Part shown: piece by piece, positions 32,965 through 41,875 of the stretch
How the letters are laid out: every line of letters begins with the position of its first letter
Position numbering within the stretch: position 1 is the stretch's first letter
From: CAYWYR01 sp964462685
Lineage (GTDB): Bacteria > Bacteroidota > Ignavibacteria > Kapaibacteriales > UBA2268
NCBI GenBank assembly: GCA_964462685.1
Contig: CAYWYR010000006.1
Location: 1-64,000, forward strand
Length of the DNA stretch: 64,000 bases
Direction: 5' to 3'
The notes under the pieces: model-generated
The model's input: only the letters and a program-made list of their open reading frames with translations
What the model was told of the DNA's origin: nothing
The model's database searches: none
Made by a program: the position numbers and the translations under genes

Positions 32965-35901
32965 CTATCTTAAACTATACTGAACTTCAAGCCCAGCACT
33001 GAATCTTCTGGGAAGCCCTAAGAATACATCCGAGTTGGCAGCGTTGTGCAACAGTAAACCCTCCTCATCCCTCTGTAGGTTACGAGCCCTGTAATTTGGC
33101 GACTCATCTGCATCGGTGATAAATCTTTCATCCAATGCATTGAACATATTCGCCCTTACACTTACACTCCACGGTGTATCTTTGAATCTGTACCAATATC
33201 TTGCACCCAAGTTAAGTATCCCATAGTCAGGGGTTTTCCAGGCCTGACCTCTGTCTCTTGGGTCAACCCTTATAACAGGGTTGTAATCTGCCCACATATC
33301 AGCAAAGTAATTGTAAGTGGTATAGATAGATAGTCCTTTAACAGGATAAAAGCTCAGCGATAGAGTGGCTCTTGTCTGGGGGGCGTTACCTACTTTCAAT
33401 CCGTCGGTATAAGAAGTAGCCACATCTTCAATTTCATTAGATAAACGGTTGATCAGAAACAGTTGACCGTCATTGTTCCACTGCCAGTTACCCAGTGATA
33501 CCATACCATAGGCTTTCAACCAGCGGAACGGGCGGAATGTAATATCAAATTCAGCCCCCATGTGGGTAGCACCAAGCCCTACCAGATTATATCTATAGTT
33601 CTGCTGTATCTCGGTTGTCACACCATCTATATCGCCTTCTAATATATACCAGAAAGTTCCGCTTCGTGGCCTATTTTCCCAATTCGTATAATACAGGTTC
33701 AGGTTAGCTTGAATTTCTTTAGAAAGGTACCCCGTTCCGAACTCTATAGAGTAAACCTCCTCATTTTGGGGATCTTGGAATAAAGAGTTGTCATTATTGA
33801 ATACTACATTGAACATCGGGGGGCGGCTATAATACCCAGTGTTTATATATGTATTAAAATGTTCCGACAAGTTGTAATTCGCCCCGGTTTTAACAGTGTA
33901 TCCCGTAAAATGCAGTAGATCGGTTTGGTTACCGTTAGGGCTTTCTGGGGCACGGAAATAATCGTATCTTTGGTAAAGATTGTTGGTAAACGAAGTGTTC
34001 AGATAAGTTGTCAGGTCTTTGATTGAATATTCAAGCTGGGCAAATGCTCCTATCCATTGAATGTGTGCTTCATCCCAAAATGATACTTTGTCCCCTTCAC
34101 GTTTCAAAATACGCTCGTTATAGGCTGATTTGTATTGGAGGTATCTTGCTGAGTCCATATCAGGATACTGTCTGAGGAGTTCTTGCTGTTCCTGGAGAAG
34201 CGAAAATATCGAATCGGCAGGCAAAGCCAGATTCTGATCGGCTATTGAGTCGCGGAAAGTGCTTCTGTTTTGATCGAATATAGTCTCAACAAAATAATCG
34301 CCTCCAACAAGGCTGCGTATCTCGGAATAGCTCTGCCCTTCATAATATCTGTAGTCAATACCGCCTTGGAATCTTAGGTTCTTGTTGATTTGTTGATCGT
34401 AAGTCGAAAGCCAGCCTGCCCAGAAGTGCTCGTTTATATTATTTGTAAGGGCGGTTCTAGCTCTTGATTCTGTCAGATTATATCTGTCATCGATTGATTG
34501 GGAGTTCTCTTGGAATACTCTGTTCCAATTTCGCTGCCCAAGATAACCTGCTTGCACGGCAGCAGTGTCGTTTTGGGAGAAGGTATAAGGCGGCGGCCCG
34601 TCTGTTCCGTATCCACCGCCACTTGCTACCGATAAATATACTACATTCGTGAGTGAGGTTTTGTTGTTCAACTGCCAATACCAGTTTAGGTTGGCCTGCG
34701 GTTTATTGTAAAAGTTACCCCTTTCCATCAGTGTTCCAGCTCTCGGGTTTGCCATAGACTCGCCTCGCTGGAAAATCGATACTGATGAATCAATAGGACC
34801 CCAGTTTTGATTGTATGTATCGCCCATATCTATCCAACCCAATGGCTCCATCGATTGTATTGTTTCCTCGTCAACGCCGAGAGCCCTGGCATATTCTACG
34901 TCATATACTTGAACCGGCGCACGGAAACTCCTCCTACCTCTATCTTGATATGCACCGAAAAGATAAAAATCGACTTGGTGTTCAGGGTTGATATCCCAGC
35001 TGGCTGAGGCATAGTAAGTCCAGATATCAGCCCACGTCTGGTCTATCAAGCCTTCTTGGGTGCGGTTGAAAAGTGCGCCAGAAAAAGCAAAATCACCTAC
35101 TTTGCCAGTGTTTAACTGAATATCTGTCTGCAGGTATTCACCGTTCCCAACTTGCTGTGCAACAGATATCTCCGGCCTTTGGCCAGCAGCATCGGTAACA
35201 TAGTCTAATAGCCCGCCGACTGCTGGATTGGCGATTCGGCCCGCACCAAGTCCACGTTGTATCTGGTTGGAAGTGGTAACTTGGTTGATACCGATCCAGT
35301 TGGACCAGAATACCCAACCGCTTTCCATATCATTAATGGGCACGCCGTTTATCATCACAGCTATATTTGATTGATCGAAACCGCGTATATTTACTCTGGC
35401 ATCACCTGGCGAACCTCCTTGCTCGGTTGCGTAAACACCTGGTTTTTCGTTAAGTACGAGCGGGGCATCTCTCATCGCGCCTTTTAGCTCCAGTTCTTCT
35501 TTAGAGATCTCTGAATAGGCAATAGGTGTTTCACGAAATGTAGCTCTGGAGGCCACTACCTCGATCGCTTTACTCTGTATCGCATCTATATCTAAGAAGA
35601 AGTTCAGGAAAAAGGTTTTATCAAAATCAGCATCCTCGGGAATCTCGATCTCTTTTACCTTCCTTTTGTATCCAACACCGTCGGCTATGATACCATAAAG
35701 TCCTGGCTTTACATCATTAATGATATAATTGCCTTCCTCATCGGTTACAGCACCGGTTATAGTGCCTTCAATAAATACTTTTACACCCATCACAGGCTCG
35801 AACGTCTCAAAATCTGTTACCTTCCCTTTTATAATGGCTGCTTCAGAAAAGGTAATCGAGAATATAAATAAAATGAGATATTGTATAAAGCGGACTTGCA
35901 T
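32965..35901 (-). CDS. TonB-dependent outer membrane receptor (978 aa)
   Basis: A signal peptide (about 1-22) is followed by a CarboxypepD_reg-like domain (about 23-110: KGKVTDFETFEPVMGVKVFI, TDEEGNYII), then the plug (about 125-250: LVLNEKPGVYATEQGG, VNIRGFDQSNIAVMINGVPI, RIANPAVGG). The long barrel ends FLGLPRRFSAGLEVQYSL with the terminal aromatic pattern of outer-membrane barrels. It brings a bulky substrate across the outer membrane with TonB energy. No SusD partner is adjacent, so the substrate is unknown. No FecR/sigma pair is next to it. Confidence 0.95.
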   Translation of the reverse strand: MQVRFIQYLILFIFSITFSEAAIIKGKVTDFETFEPVMGVKVFIEGTITGAVTDEEGNYIINDVKPGLYGIIADGVGYKRKVKEIEIPEDADFDKTFFLNFFLDIDAIQSKAIEVVASRATFRETPIAYSEISKEELELKGAMRDAPLVLNEKPGVYATEQGGSPGDARVNIRGFDQSNIAVMINGVPINDMESGWVFWSNWIGINQVTTSNQIQRGLGAGRIANPAVGGLLDYVTDAAGQRPEISVAQQVGNGEYLQTDIQLNTGKVGDFAFSGALFNRTQEGLIDQTWADIWTYYASASWDINPEHQVDFYLFGAYQDRGRRSFRAPVQVYDVEYARALGVDEETIQSMEPLGWIDMGDTYNQNWGPIDSSVSIFQRGESMANPRAGTLMERGNFYNKPQANLNWYWQLNNKTSLTNVVYLSVASGGGYGTDGPPPYTFSQNDTAAVQAGYLGQRNWNRVFQENSQSIDDRYNLTESRARTALTNNINEHFWAGWLSTYDQQINKNLRFQGGIDYRYYEGQSYSEIRSLVGGDYFVETIFDQNRSTFRDSIADQNLALPADSIFSLLQEQQELLRQYPDMDSARYLQYKSAYNERILKREGDKVSFWDEAHIQWIGAFAQLEYSIKDLTTYLNTSFTNNLYQRYDYFRAPESPNGNQTDLLHFTGYTVKTGANYNLSEHFNTYINTGYYSRPPMFNVVFNNDNSLFQDPQNEEVYSIEFGTGYLSKEIQANLNLYYTNWENRPRSGTFWYILEGDIDGVTTEIQQNYRYNLVGLGATHMGAEFDITFRPFRWLKAYGMVSLGNWQWNNDGQLFLINRLSNEIEDVATSYTDGLKVGNAPQTRATLSLSFYPVKGLSIYTTYNYFADMWADYNPVIRVDPRDRGQAWKTPDYGILNLGARYWYRFKDTPWSVSVRANMFNALDERFITDADESPNYRARNLQRDEEGLLLHNAANSDVFLGLPRRFSAGLEVQYSLR

Positions 35902-36086
35902 ATTAGAAGTTTTTCATAAAGTAAAATTTAACAAGCATCAAAATTAATATCCGTTTATTAAGATTCTGTGAAGTATGAGAAGAATATATTTACATCATAA
36001 ATTTTGCTTTATCAAATTGTAATAGTTTTAATCTTGCTGTCTCAATGTTATCTTTGTTAAAGTACGTATTTGAACAAAAGGCTGAA

Positions 36087-36989
36087 ATGAAAAGCACTCA
36101 GGCACAAAGGGTATTACTCCTTTACAGATATATATTGGACTCGGGTATTTTAACTGTAGCCCAAGCTGGGCAATACCTTTTAAGCAAAGGGCTGGACGGC
36201 ATATCGGTAAGAACTCTCCAAAGAGATCTGAACATGATACTCACCGTTATGGATGATATCTGTAAAAAGTCGGGTGTTGGTATTGAAGGTGTTCTATATT
36301 TATGTGATAGTAACGAAAATGAAAAAATTGATATAGATCAAACCAATAGCATAGATTCCAAGGATACCAGTCAGCCAGAGGTATTGAAAGCTACAACGAA
36401 AAGTATCCTTGAAAAGAAGGTAACAATAGATGACACAACTACTGAATTATCTGGTGTGGAGTCTATAAGGGTAGATGATCTGGGCAGCGACGACAAGCTA
36501 TCCACAGATTCAGAAAATCAATCAACAGTTAAAACAAACAGCAACAGCGATATAAAAACCTCTAAATCAAAATCCGAAGGCAAAAAGAGCGGAAAAAGTG
36601 AAAAGAGCGAAAAGAAAGTTGATGCTACTAAAGATGATCCCGATAGTAAAGATAATACGAAGCCTGATAAAGCCGATGAGAAGACTAAAGCCGATTTAAC
36701 AGCTAAAAAGAATACAAAAAAAACAACTAAATCCAGATTGCCTGCCGGGTTCAACAAAATCGATAAATATGAACTGCAAGCCCAGAAATATCTGAAGAAA
36801 TATAGCCGAGCAAAATCCAAGAACGACTATCAGGAAGAGGTTACTGAATTCCTTTCTCGTAACAGTTATGATGACAAAAGCGTTAAAATCAGTAGGAAAG
36901 GTATGGTTACTATATATCTGAAGAAATTGAAGGCCAAGCAGGTTATCAAACTGATGAAGGAACTTCAAGACAAACTAACATTCGAGTAA
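36087..36989 (+). CDS. HTH protein with Lys-rich linker and unknown C-terminal domain (300 aa)
   Basis: Residues from MKSTQAQRVLLLYRYILDSG to VRTLQRDLNMI resemble the winged-helix N-terminus of WYL/DeoR-type regulators. I prefer the ATG at 36087; an upstream ATG at 36045 adds 14 residues. No WYL domain follows. Instead residues about 85-225 are a Ser/Lys/Asp-rich linker, and the last 75 residues form a conserved-looking basic helix-strand domain (YELQAQKYLKKYSRAKSK, KVKISRKGMVTIYLKK-like, QVIKLMKEL). It could be a DNA-binding regulator or a nucleoid protein. It ends 2 bp before porD and is likely co-transcribed. Confidence 0.65.
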   Translation: MKSTQAQRVLLLYRYILDSGILTVAQAGQYLLSKGLDGISVRTLQRDLNMILTVMDDICKKSGVGIEGVLYLCDSNENEKIDIDQTNSIDSKDTSQPEVLKATTKSILEKKVTIDDTTTELSGVESIRVDDLGSDDKLSTDSENQSTVKTNSNSDIKTSKSKSEGKKSGKSEKSEKKVDATKDDPDSKDNTKPDKADEKTKADLTAKKNTKKTTKSRLPAGFNKIDKYELQAQKYLKKYSRAKSKNDYQEEVTEFLSRNSYDDKSVKISRKGMVTIYLKKLKAKQVIKLMKELQDKLTFE

Positions 36990-36991
36990 AA

Positions 36992-37870
36992 ATGAAAAAA
37001 CTGTTCTACATATTATCCATAATGGCGATCATGCCGTTAACGGTTCTTTCGCAAGAATTAAAAGCTGAGATAACAACTGATATGGATTTGTTGGGATTGG
37101 ATGCTCGTAATCAGGTCTCCGATATTGCTTACCAGCTTGAAAACTATATCTCGACTACAGAATTTACTGATTTGGACTGGGAAGGCGAACCTGTTCAGGT
37201 GAATCTACAGATAACATTCCAATCAGGTGGGAACAATAGATATTCAGCTCGGCTATATGTAGAGGCACTAAGGCCTATAGAAGGTGGGGAAGCGAGCGTT
37301 TTTTATCGAGCGATGGAAAACGAATGGAATTTCAATTACGCGCAGGGCGGTATCCCAACTTATAATGAGATGCGATATGATAATCTCGCCACCATAATCG
37401 ACTATCACATGCTTATGATAATCGGCCTGTATGCCGATAGCTACATTGAGCTTGGGGGGCAGCAGGTTTTCGGCCAGTTGAGGCAGCTTGTATCGCTGGG
37501 CAGTAGTAAGCAAGCCCCTGGATTTGAAATGATTTCAAGCCCTGGCGAATTCACAAAGTATAATGTTGTTACAGAATTGAATGACCCTAGGTTTGATGAC
37601 TTCAGGCTATATATGTTCGATTATTATGATGCCGGACTGGATATGAGAGCTGATGCGCCGGAGGATGCGATGCTTAATCTGGAAGATATCATTTATGATA
37701 TGAATGACTTCAAAGCGGATAAGCTATCGACACCAAGCGTGCTTATGCAGATGTTCTTCGATAGTAACTCGCTGGAGCTAGCCGCTATATTCGCAGAGTA
37801 TAAAGACGGCAAGGTATTGAACGTGCTAACACAGCTTGACCCCTCCAACGGGCAAAACTACAGGCGGTAA
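36992..37870 (+). CDS. DUF4835 family, type IX secretion protein PorD (292 aa)
   Basis: Signal peptide MKKLFYILSIMAIMPLTVLS. The body matches the DUF4835 pattern: an opening strand after QELKAEIT, paired blocks such as VQVNLQITFQSGG and RYSARLYVEALRP, and the diagnostic IIDYHMLMIIGLYADSY / ELGGQQVFGQLRQL. In Porphyromonas PorD is needed for T9SS; its exact position in the machine is not clear to me. Its presence agrees with the five T9SS cargo genes in this window. It directly follows the HTH gene and ends at a strong terminator. Confidence 0.8.
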   Translation: MKKLFYILSIMAIMPLTVLSQELKAEITTDMDLLGLDARNQVSDIAYQLENYISTTEFTDLDWEGEPVQVNLQITFQSGGNNRYSARLYVEALRPIEGGEASVFYRAMENEWNFNYAQGGIPTYNEMRYDNLATIIDYHMLMIIGLYADSYIELGGQQVFGQLRQLVSLGSSKQAPGFEMISSPGEFTKYNVVTELNDPRFDDFRLYMFDYYDAGLDMRADAPEDAMLNLEDIIYDMNDFKADKLSTPSVLMQMFFDSNSLELAAIFAEYKDGKVLNVLTQLDPSNGQNYRR

Positions 37871-37909
37871 TTTTCATATTCAGTCAAGAAGCTACACATC
37901 TTAAAATGA

Positions 37910-37947
37910 AACCCTTACCAGCCACGTTAATCCGGTAAGGGTTTTTT
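37910..37947 (+). terminator. Rho-independent terminator after porD
   Basis: AACCCTTACC (37910-37919) pairs with GGTAAGGGTT (37934-37943) around a 14-base loop, then a T-run. Confidence 0.85.
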
Positions 37948-37992
37948 TATGGAAGAATATCAAATTAAAGATAGATAAGAAACGAGATATTT

Positions 37993-39141
37993 ATGATAAA
38001 GAATTACATTATTAGTGCTTTAGCGGTTATTTTCTCACTTACCCCAGCCTACAGCCAGTGGCAGATTATGAGCAGGGAGGCGGACTCTCTTGTTACTCTC
38101 GGGGCTGATTACATTTATAACGTCGAATTCGATAGGGCTGAAAGAACATTCAACCAAGTGATTGATCTCTATCCGGCCCATCCTAGCGGCTACTTCCTTA
38201 AATCGATGATATGGTGGTGGCAGATGCAGCTTGTCGGCCCCAGAGAAGTCCTTCAGGAAAGATTTTTGGAGGATATAGACAAGGTTATAGATGTTTGCGA
38301 CGAGATACTGGATACCAACGCTTATGACTTGACAGGGCTGTTCTTTAAAGGTGGGGCACTTGGATATCGCGGTAGATACTACGGTCAGCAAAAAGCGTGG
38401 TACGATGCCGCCAGCGACGGTTCAGCCGCGCTCGAGATTATGGAGCGTGCTTATAAGGCCGCGCCTACCAATTATGATATAATGCTCGGGAAAGGGGTCT
38501 ATAGTTATTTTGCGGCTGCTATACCCGAAAAATATCCTATAGTAGAACCTTTCTTGGCTTTCTTCCCCCCCGGTGATAAAGATATAGGACTTATACAGCT
38601 AAAAACTGCCGCCAATAAAGCAAGATATGCCAATGTAGAAGGGATGGTAACCCTGATGCAGGTATATTATAATTTTGAAAGAGATTATGATAACGCGTAT
38701 ATCTGGGCCAAGAGACTATATGATATGTACCCGGGCAACGGTTACTTTCACCGATATATCGCTAGGATATATGTGAAAAGAGGCAACTGGAAAATGGTGG
38801 AGGAGGAATGGAGGGATATACTCGTTATGGCGCTTGACAGGAAAACAGGCTATAATAATCTTATGGCCAGAGAGGCGTGTTATTATATCGGCTCGGCTCT
38901 AATGCGAAAAGGCGAATATGATCTGGCTATAAGATACCTTGAAAAAGTTGATGAAGTATCGGTATATATGGATGAGGACGACAGTAGCTATAAATCCCAG
39001 GCCCACCTTAAGATGGCCCAGATGTATATGGCGCAAGGCAATGAAAAAGAGGCTATCAAGCAATACCGAGAAGTACTGGATACTGAAGATTTTGCCAATA
39101 GCCATGAAAAAGCGAGAAAGGCCTTAGAGAGGCTGAGATAA
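37993..39141 (+). CDS. Secreted or periplasmic TPR protein (382 aa)
   Basis: Signal peptide about 1-21 (ALAVIFSLTPAYSQ). Tetratricopeptide-like helices occur at about 30-60 (ADYIYNVEFDRAERTFNQVI), about 235-270, and in the C-terminal third (ACYYIGSALMRKGEYDLAIR, AQMYMAQGNEKEAIKQYRE). Between them is a region with WWWQMQLVG. TPR proteins assemble complexes; no enzyme motif was seen. No terminator or gene separates it from the porD terminator, so it has its own promoter. Confidence 0.8.
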   Translation: MIKNYIISALAVIFSLTPAYSQWQIMSREADSLVTLGADYIYNVEFDRAERTFNQVIDLYPAHPSGYFLKSMIWWWQMQLVGPREVLQERFLEDIDKVIDVCDEILDTNAYDLTGLFFKGGALGYRGRYYGQQKAWYDAASDGSAALEIMERAYKAAPTNYDIMLGKGVYSYFAAAIPEKYPIVEPFLAFFPPGDKDIGLIQLKTAANKARYANVEGMVTLMQVYYNFERDYDNAYIWAKRLYDMYPGNGYFHRYIARIYVKRGNWKMVEEEWRDILVMALDRKTGYNNLMAREACYYIGSALMRKGEYDLAIRYLEKVDEVSVYMDEDDSSYKSQAHLKMAQMYMAQGNEKEAIKQYREVLDTEDFANSHEKARKALERLR

Positions 39142-39146
39142 AAAAA

Positions 39147-39173
39147 AGCCCCGTGTATTAATCCGGGGCTTTT
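39147..39173. terminator. Bidirectional terminator, copy 1
   Basis: AGCCCCG (39147-39153) pairs with CGGGGCT (39164-39170) around a 10-base loop, with A-run before and T after. It ends both the TPR gene and the convergent T9SS gene. A near copy (GCCCCG...CGGGGC, 40476-40496) ends the second T9SS paralogue. Confidence 0.8.
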
Positions 39174-39426
39174 AGTAAAATGATAAAAAGAAGTTCATTC
39201 CCATTTAATCAATTTGTCCGTGCTCACGCTGCCGTCAGTATATCTCGTATGTTTAATGTAATACTGGCCCGTAGGTATAAGTTCGGGGTCTAGCTGTTTG
39301 CCTACGAGATCATAGTAAAGTATGTCATCAACTGTTTTGCTACTGTTGTCTTGATCTTCTTCTACAGTCGTAAGATAATCCTGCTTCCATACCGTACCGT
39401 TCTGAAATGCCACGTAGATATCATTA
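39158..39426. repeat. 269-bp direct repeat, copy 1
   Basis: Base-for-base identical to 40486-40754 (1,328 bp away), covering the end of paralogue A, its stop, and half of the terminator stem. Confidence 0.95.
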
Positions 39427-40382
39427 TTAACTATAGTAGCATCTACAGCTTCTGAATTAATATCCATATAATTTGACCGATACCAGTTATCACCATTATC
39501 AAAACTTATATAATAGCCTATACCTGTACCTAAGGCAATATATACGTCATCATTTACATGTTTGATTTTTTTCAGACTAAAACCTGGTTCATTCATTTCT
39601 AGATGTTTGGTAAATAGATTCTGTTCTGGAAGATATCTATATATATAATGTGAAGTATATTCATTTGCAAATTTATCATTGCCTGAGCATAAAAAGTTAT
39701 TGTCATTATGAACCAAACTTCTGAATAATATATTTTTGGGAGTTCTGGTTGTTTTCCATGAACCATTATTGACTTCATTTAATTTGATATTACTTATGTA
39801 GTTTTCTCCATCGTCTGAATCAGATGTACATAAATACTCATCATTGATAGCGGTAGAAAACAATAATCTACTCTCATTTTCACTATCTATAATTCTGCTA
39901 TTTCCAGACAAACGGTTTCCTAAATAAATTTTAAACCCATCTTCTGTGATTACATTTTCTCCAAAAACACCGATGTTCCAAACTCCCCATGAATCGTCTA
40001 GCTCAACTTCTCCCAAAGTACCGTCTGTCATAGAGAAATATGAAAGATAATCGGCTCCTGAAGAATACCCGATCCATATATATCGATCATAAGTATTGGT
40101 TGTTCTAATAGTCATTTCAGGAAATGGTTCTTCTCCCTTATCGGCATATTTATTGATGATATGTTCCCAATTCGAACCTTCATCGGAGCTTTTGGCTATA
40201 CTCAGATAACCGCTAAGTGATGAAACAAGGTAGATATCTTCATCATAGCTCGATAAGTTATAGCTGACAAAATCAAACGAGTCCTGAATATCAATATCAG
40301 TTCTTTCAAACACTATCTGCCAATTAGCTAATGATTTTGCGTCACACAAAATAAAAGCCATTATTATTAATATTATTTTCAT
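39195..40382 (-). CDS. Secreted T9SS-type protein, paralogue A (395 aa)
   Basis: Signal peptide about 1-19 (DAKSLA), then NWQIVFERTDIDI. The middle holds propeller-type strands with repeated YISFDNGDNWYRS and GSNWEHI patterns, as in YCF48-like repeats. The C-terminal part includes YYDLVGKQLDPE, LIPTGQYYIKHT and DKLIKWE, a variant T9SS sorting domain. The last about 77 residues are identical to those of the gene at 40523, while the N-terminal parts are only moderately similar. Function unknown; probably a surface or secreted protein. Confidence 0.8.
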   Translation of the reverse strand: MKIILIIMAFILCDAKSLANWQIVFERTDIDIQDSFDFVSYNLSSYDEDIYLVSSLSGYLSIAKSSDEGSNWEHIINKYADKGEEPFPEMTIRTTNTYDRYIWIGYSSGADYLSYFSMTDGTLGEVELDDSWGVWNIGVFGENVITEDGFKIYLGNRLSGNSRIIDSENESRLLFSTAINDEYLCTSDSDDGENYISNIKLNEVNNGSWKTTRTPKNILFRSLVHNDNNFLCSGNDKFANEYTSHYIYRYLPEQNLFTKHLEMNEPGFSLKKIKHVNDDVYIALGTGIGYYISFDNGDNWYRSNYMDINSEAVDATIVNNDIYVAFQNGTVWKQDYLTTVEEDQDNSSKTVDDILYYDLVGKQLDPELIPTGQYYIKHTRYTDGSVSTDKLIKWE

Positions 40383-40485
40383 TCTTCACTCCTTAAATAA
40401 CCTTTTTATTTAGTTACAAACTTTAGTGCTAAGATTAATATTATAATTAGATTACGAGTCATCTTTATTAAAAACGCCCCGTATT

Positions 40486-40754
40486 TTAATCCGGGGCTTT
40501 TAGTAAAATGATAAAAAGAAGTTCATTCCCATTTAATCAATTTGTCCGTGCTCACGCTGCCGTCAGTATATCTCGTATGTTTAATGTAATACTGGCCCGT
40601 AGGTATAAGTTCGGGGTCTAGCTGTTTGCCTACGAGATCATAGTAAAGTATGTCATCAACTGTTTTGCTACTGTTGTCTTGATCTTCTTCTACAGTCGTA
40701 AGATAATCCTGCTTCCATACCGTACCGTTCTGAAATGCCACGTAGATATCATTA
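40486..40754. repeat. 269-bp direct repeat, copy 2
   Basis: Identical to 39158-39426. Identity stops abruptly at both edges: the sequences diverge at 40755 (C versus T) and before 40486. Confidence 0.95.
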
Positions 40755-41701
40755 CCAGAGATTGTGGCACCCATAACGGATGCGTCGTCTGTATGGTATT
40801 CCGAATAATACCAACTTTTTCCAGAATCAAATGTTATATAATATGCTTTTCTGTGGCCTAAAGCTATATAAGTAGCGTCTTCCACATGTATAATCCTTTC
40901 AAAGTAAAAACCCGGATCAGTCTCCTCTATTCCTGGGACAAATACATTCCCATCTGGTATATATCGATAGATATAATAAATATCATTACCATCCTCGGTC
41001 ATACTTCCAGAAAGAATAAAATCATCATCAGTACCTATCGCATTCCTGATAATCCTATCTTTAGGTGTGGCTATCCTTTTCCACTCTTCACTACTTTTTT
41101 CTCTTAAATTGAGAAAGGGTGTGTTGTCTGACCATGATGTTATCAGATAATGATTATCATTAAGGCTTACATCGAAAGGGAGTATAGGTGCACCTTCTAA
41201 GTTCAGTAAAGTATCTACCCTAAGAGTAGTTGTATTTAACTTATAAGTGATTTCAGCATCCTGAAAAATAACATCGTCATTATATGATGAAATACTCCAG
41301 ATATTGCCTAAGTTTTTAATAGTAATGTTTTCATAAGTAGAATTTGAAATAGAATATTGTCCAATAACATCAGCACCCCAACTATATCCATAATATATAA
41401 ATCCATCTCTATAAAAATCTGACATTACTACTTTATCAAATGGATTATAGTTTTCAGATTCTTGAGATTCATTATACTTTTCAACCCATTTGCTTTCATT
41501 GCTATTCCTACTATATATTATCAATGAAGCATCCTGTAAGGTAGAAATAATTTTTTCATTGTTGAAGCTTGAAAAATGTCTAATTGAAAATTCGACACTA
41601 TCAGGTATTTCGAGATCTTCTTTTTCAAACACCATCTGCCAATTAGCAAAAGAAGTTATCGAGCTAAAAATAATGATACAGCTTATAATAATATACTGCA
41701 T
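40523..41701 (-). CDS. Secreted T9SS-type protein, paralogue B (392 aa)
   Basis: Signal peptide about 1-19 (SITSFA), then NWQMVFEKEDLEI, matching paralogue A. YITFDSGKSWYYSEY and similar strands indicate the same propeller-like fold. The final about 77 residues are identical to paralogue A, including DNSSKTVDDILYYDLVGK. The two genes are in tandem on the minus strand, so they arose by duplication. The 140 bp between them contain no gene and hold the terminator of this copy. Confidence 0.8.
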   Translation of the reverse strand: MQYIIISCIIIFSSITSFANWQMVFEKEDLEIPDSVEFSIRHFSSFNNEKIISTLQDASLIIYSRNSNESKWVEKYNESQESENYNPFDKVVMSDFYRDGFIYYGYSWGADVIGQYSISNSTYENITIKNLGNIWSISSYNDDVIFQDAEITYKLNTTTLRVDTLLNLEGAPILPFDVSLNDNHYLITSWSDNTPFLNLREKSSEEWKRIATPKDRIIRNAIGTDDDFILSGSMTEDGNDIYYIYRYIPDGNVFVPGIEETDPGFYFERIIHVEDATYIALGHRKAYYITFDSGKSWYYSEYHTDDASVMGATISGNDIYVAFQNGTVWKQDYLTTVEEDQDNSSKTVDDILYYDLVGKQLDPELIPTGQYYIKHTRYTDGSVSTDKLIKWE

Positions 41702-41875
41702 ACAGGACTCCCATTTGATGGTTAAGAGATAAAATTACATGTTACTGCAGAAACGGTTGCTTCCTTATTATGACACACTGTTTGAAACTATAGTTACAGA
41801 TGTTTGATAGCGAATATATATATATCCACTAATATCCTAATATCCAAATAAAATATTATTTATTTACCGGTGGTG

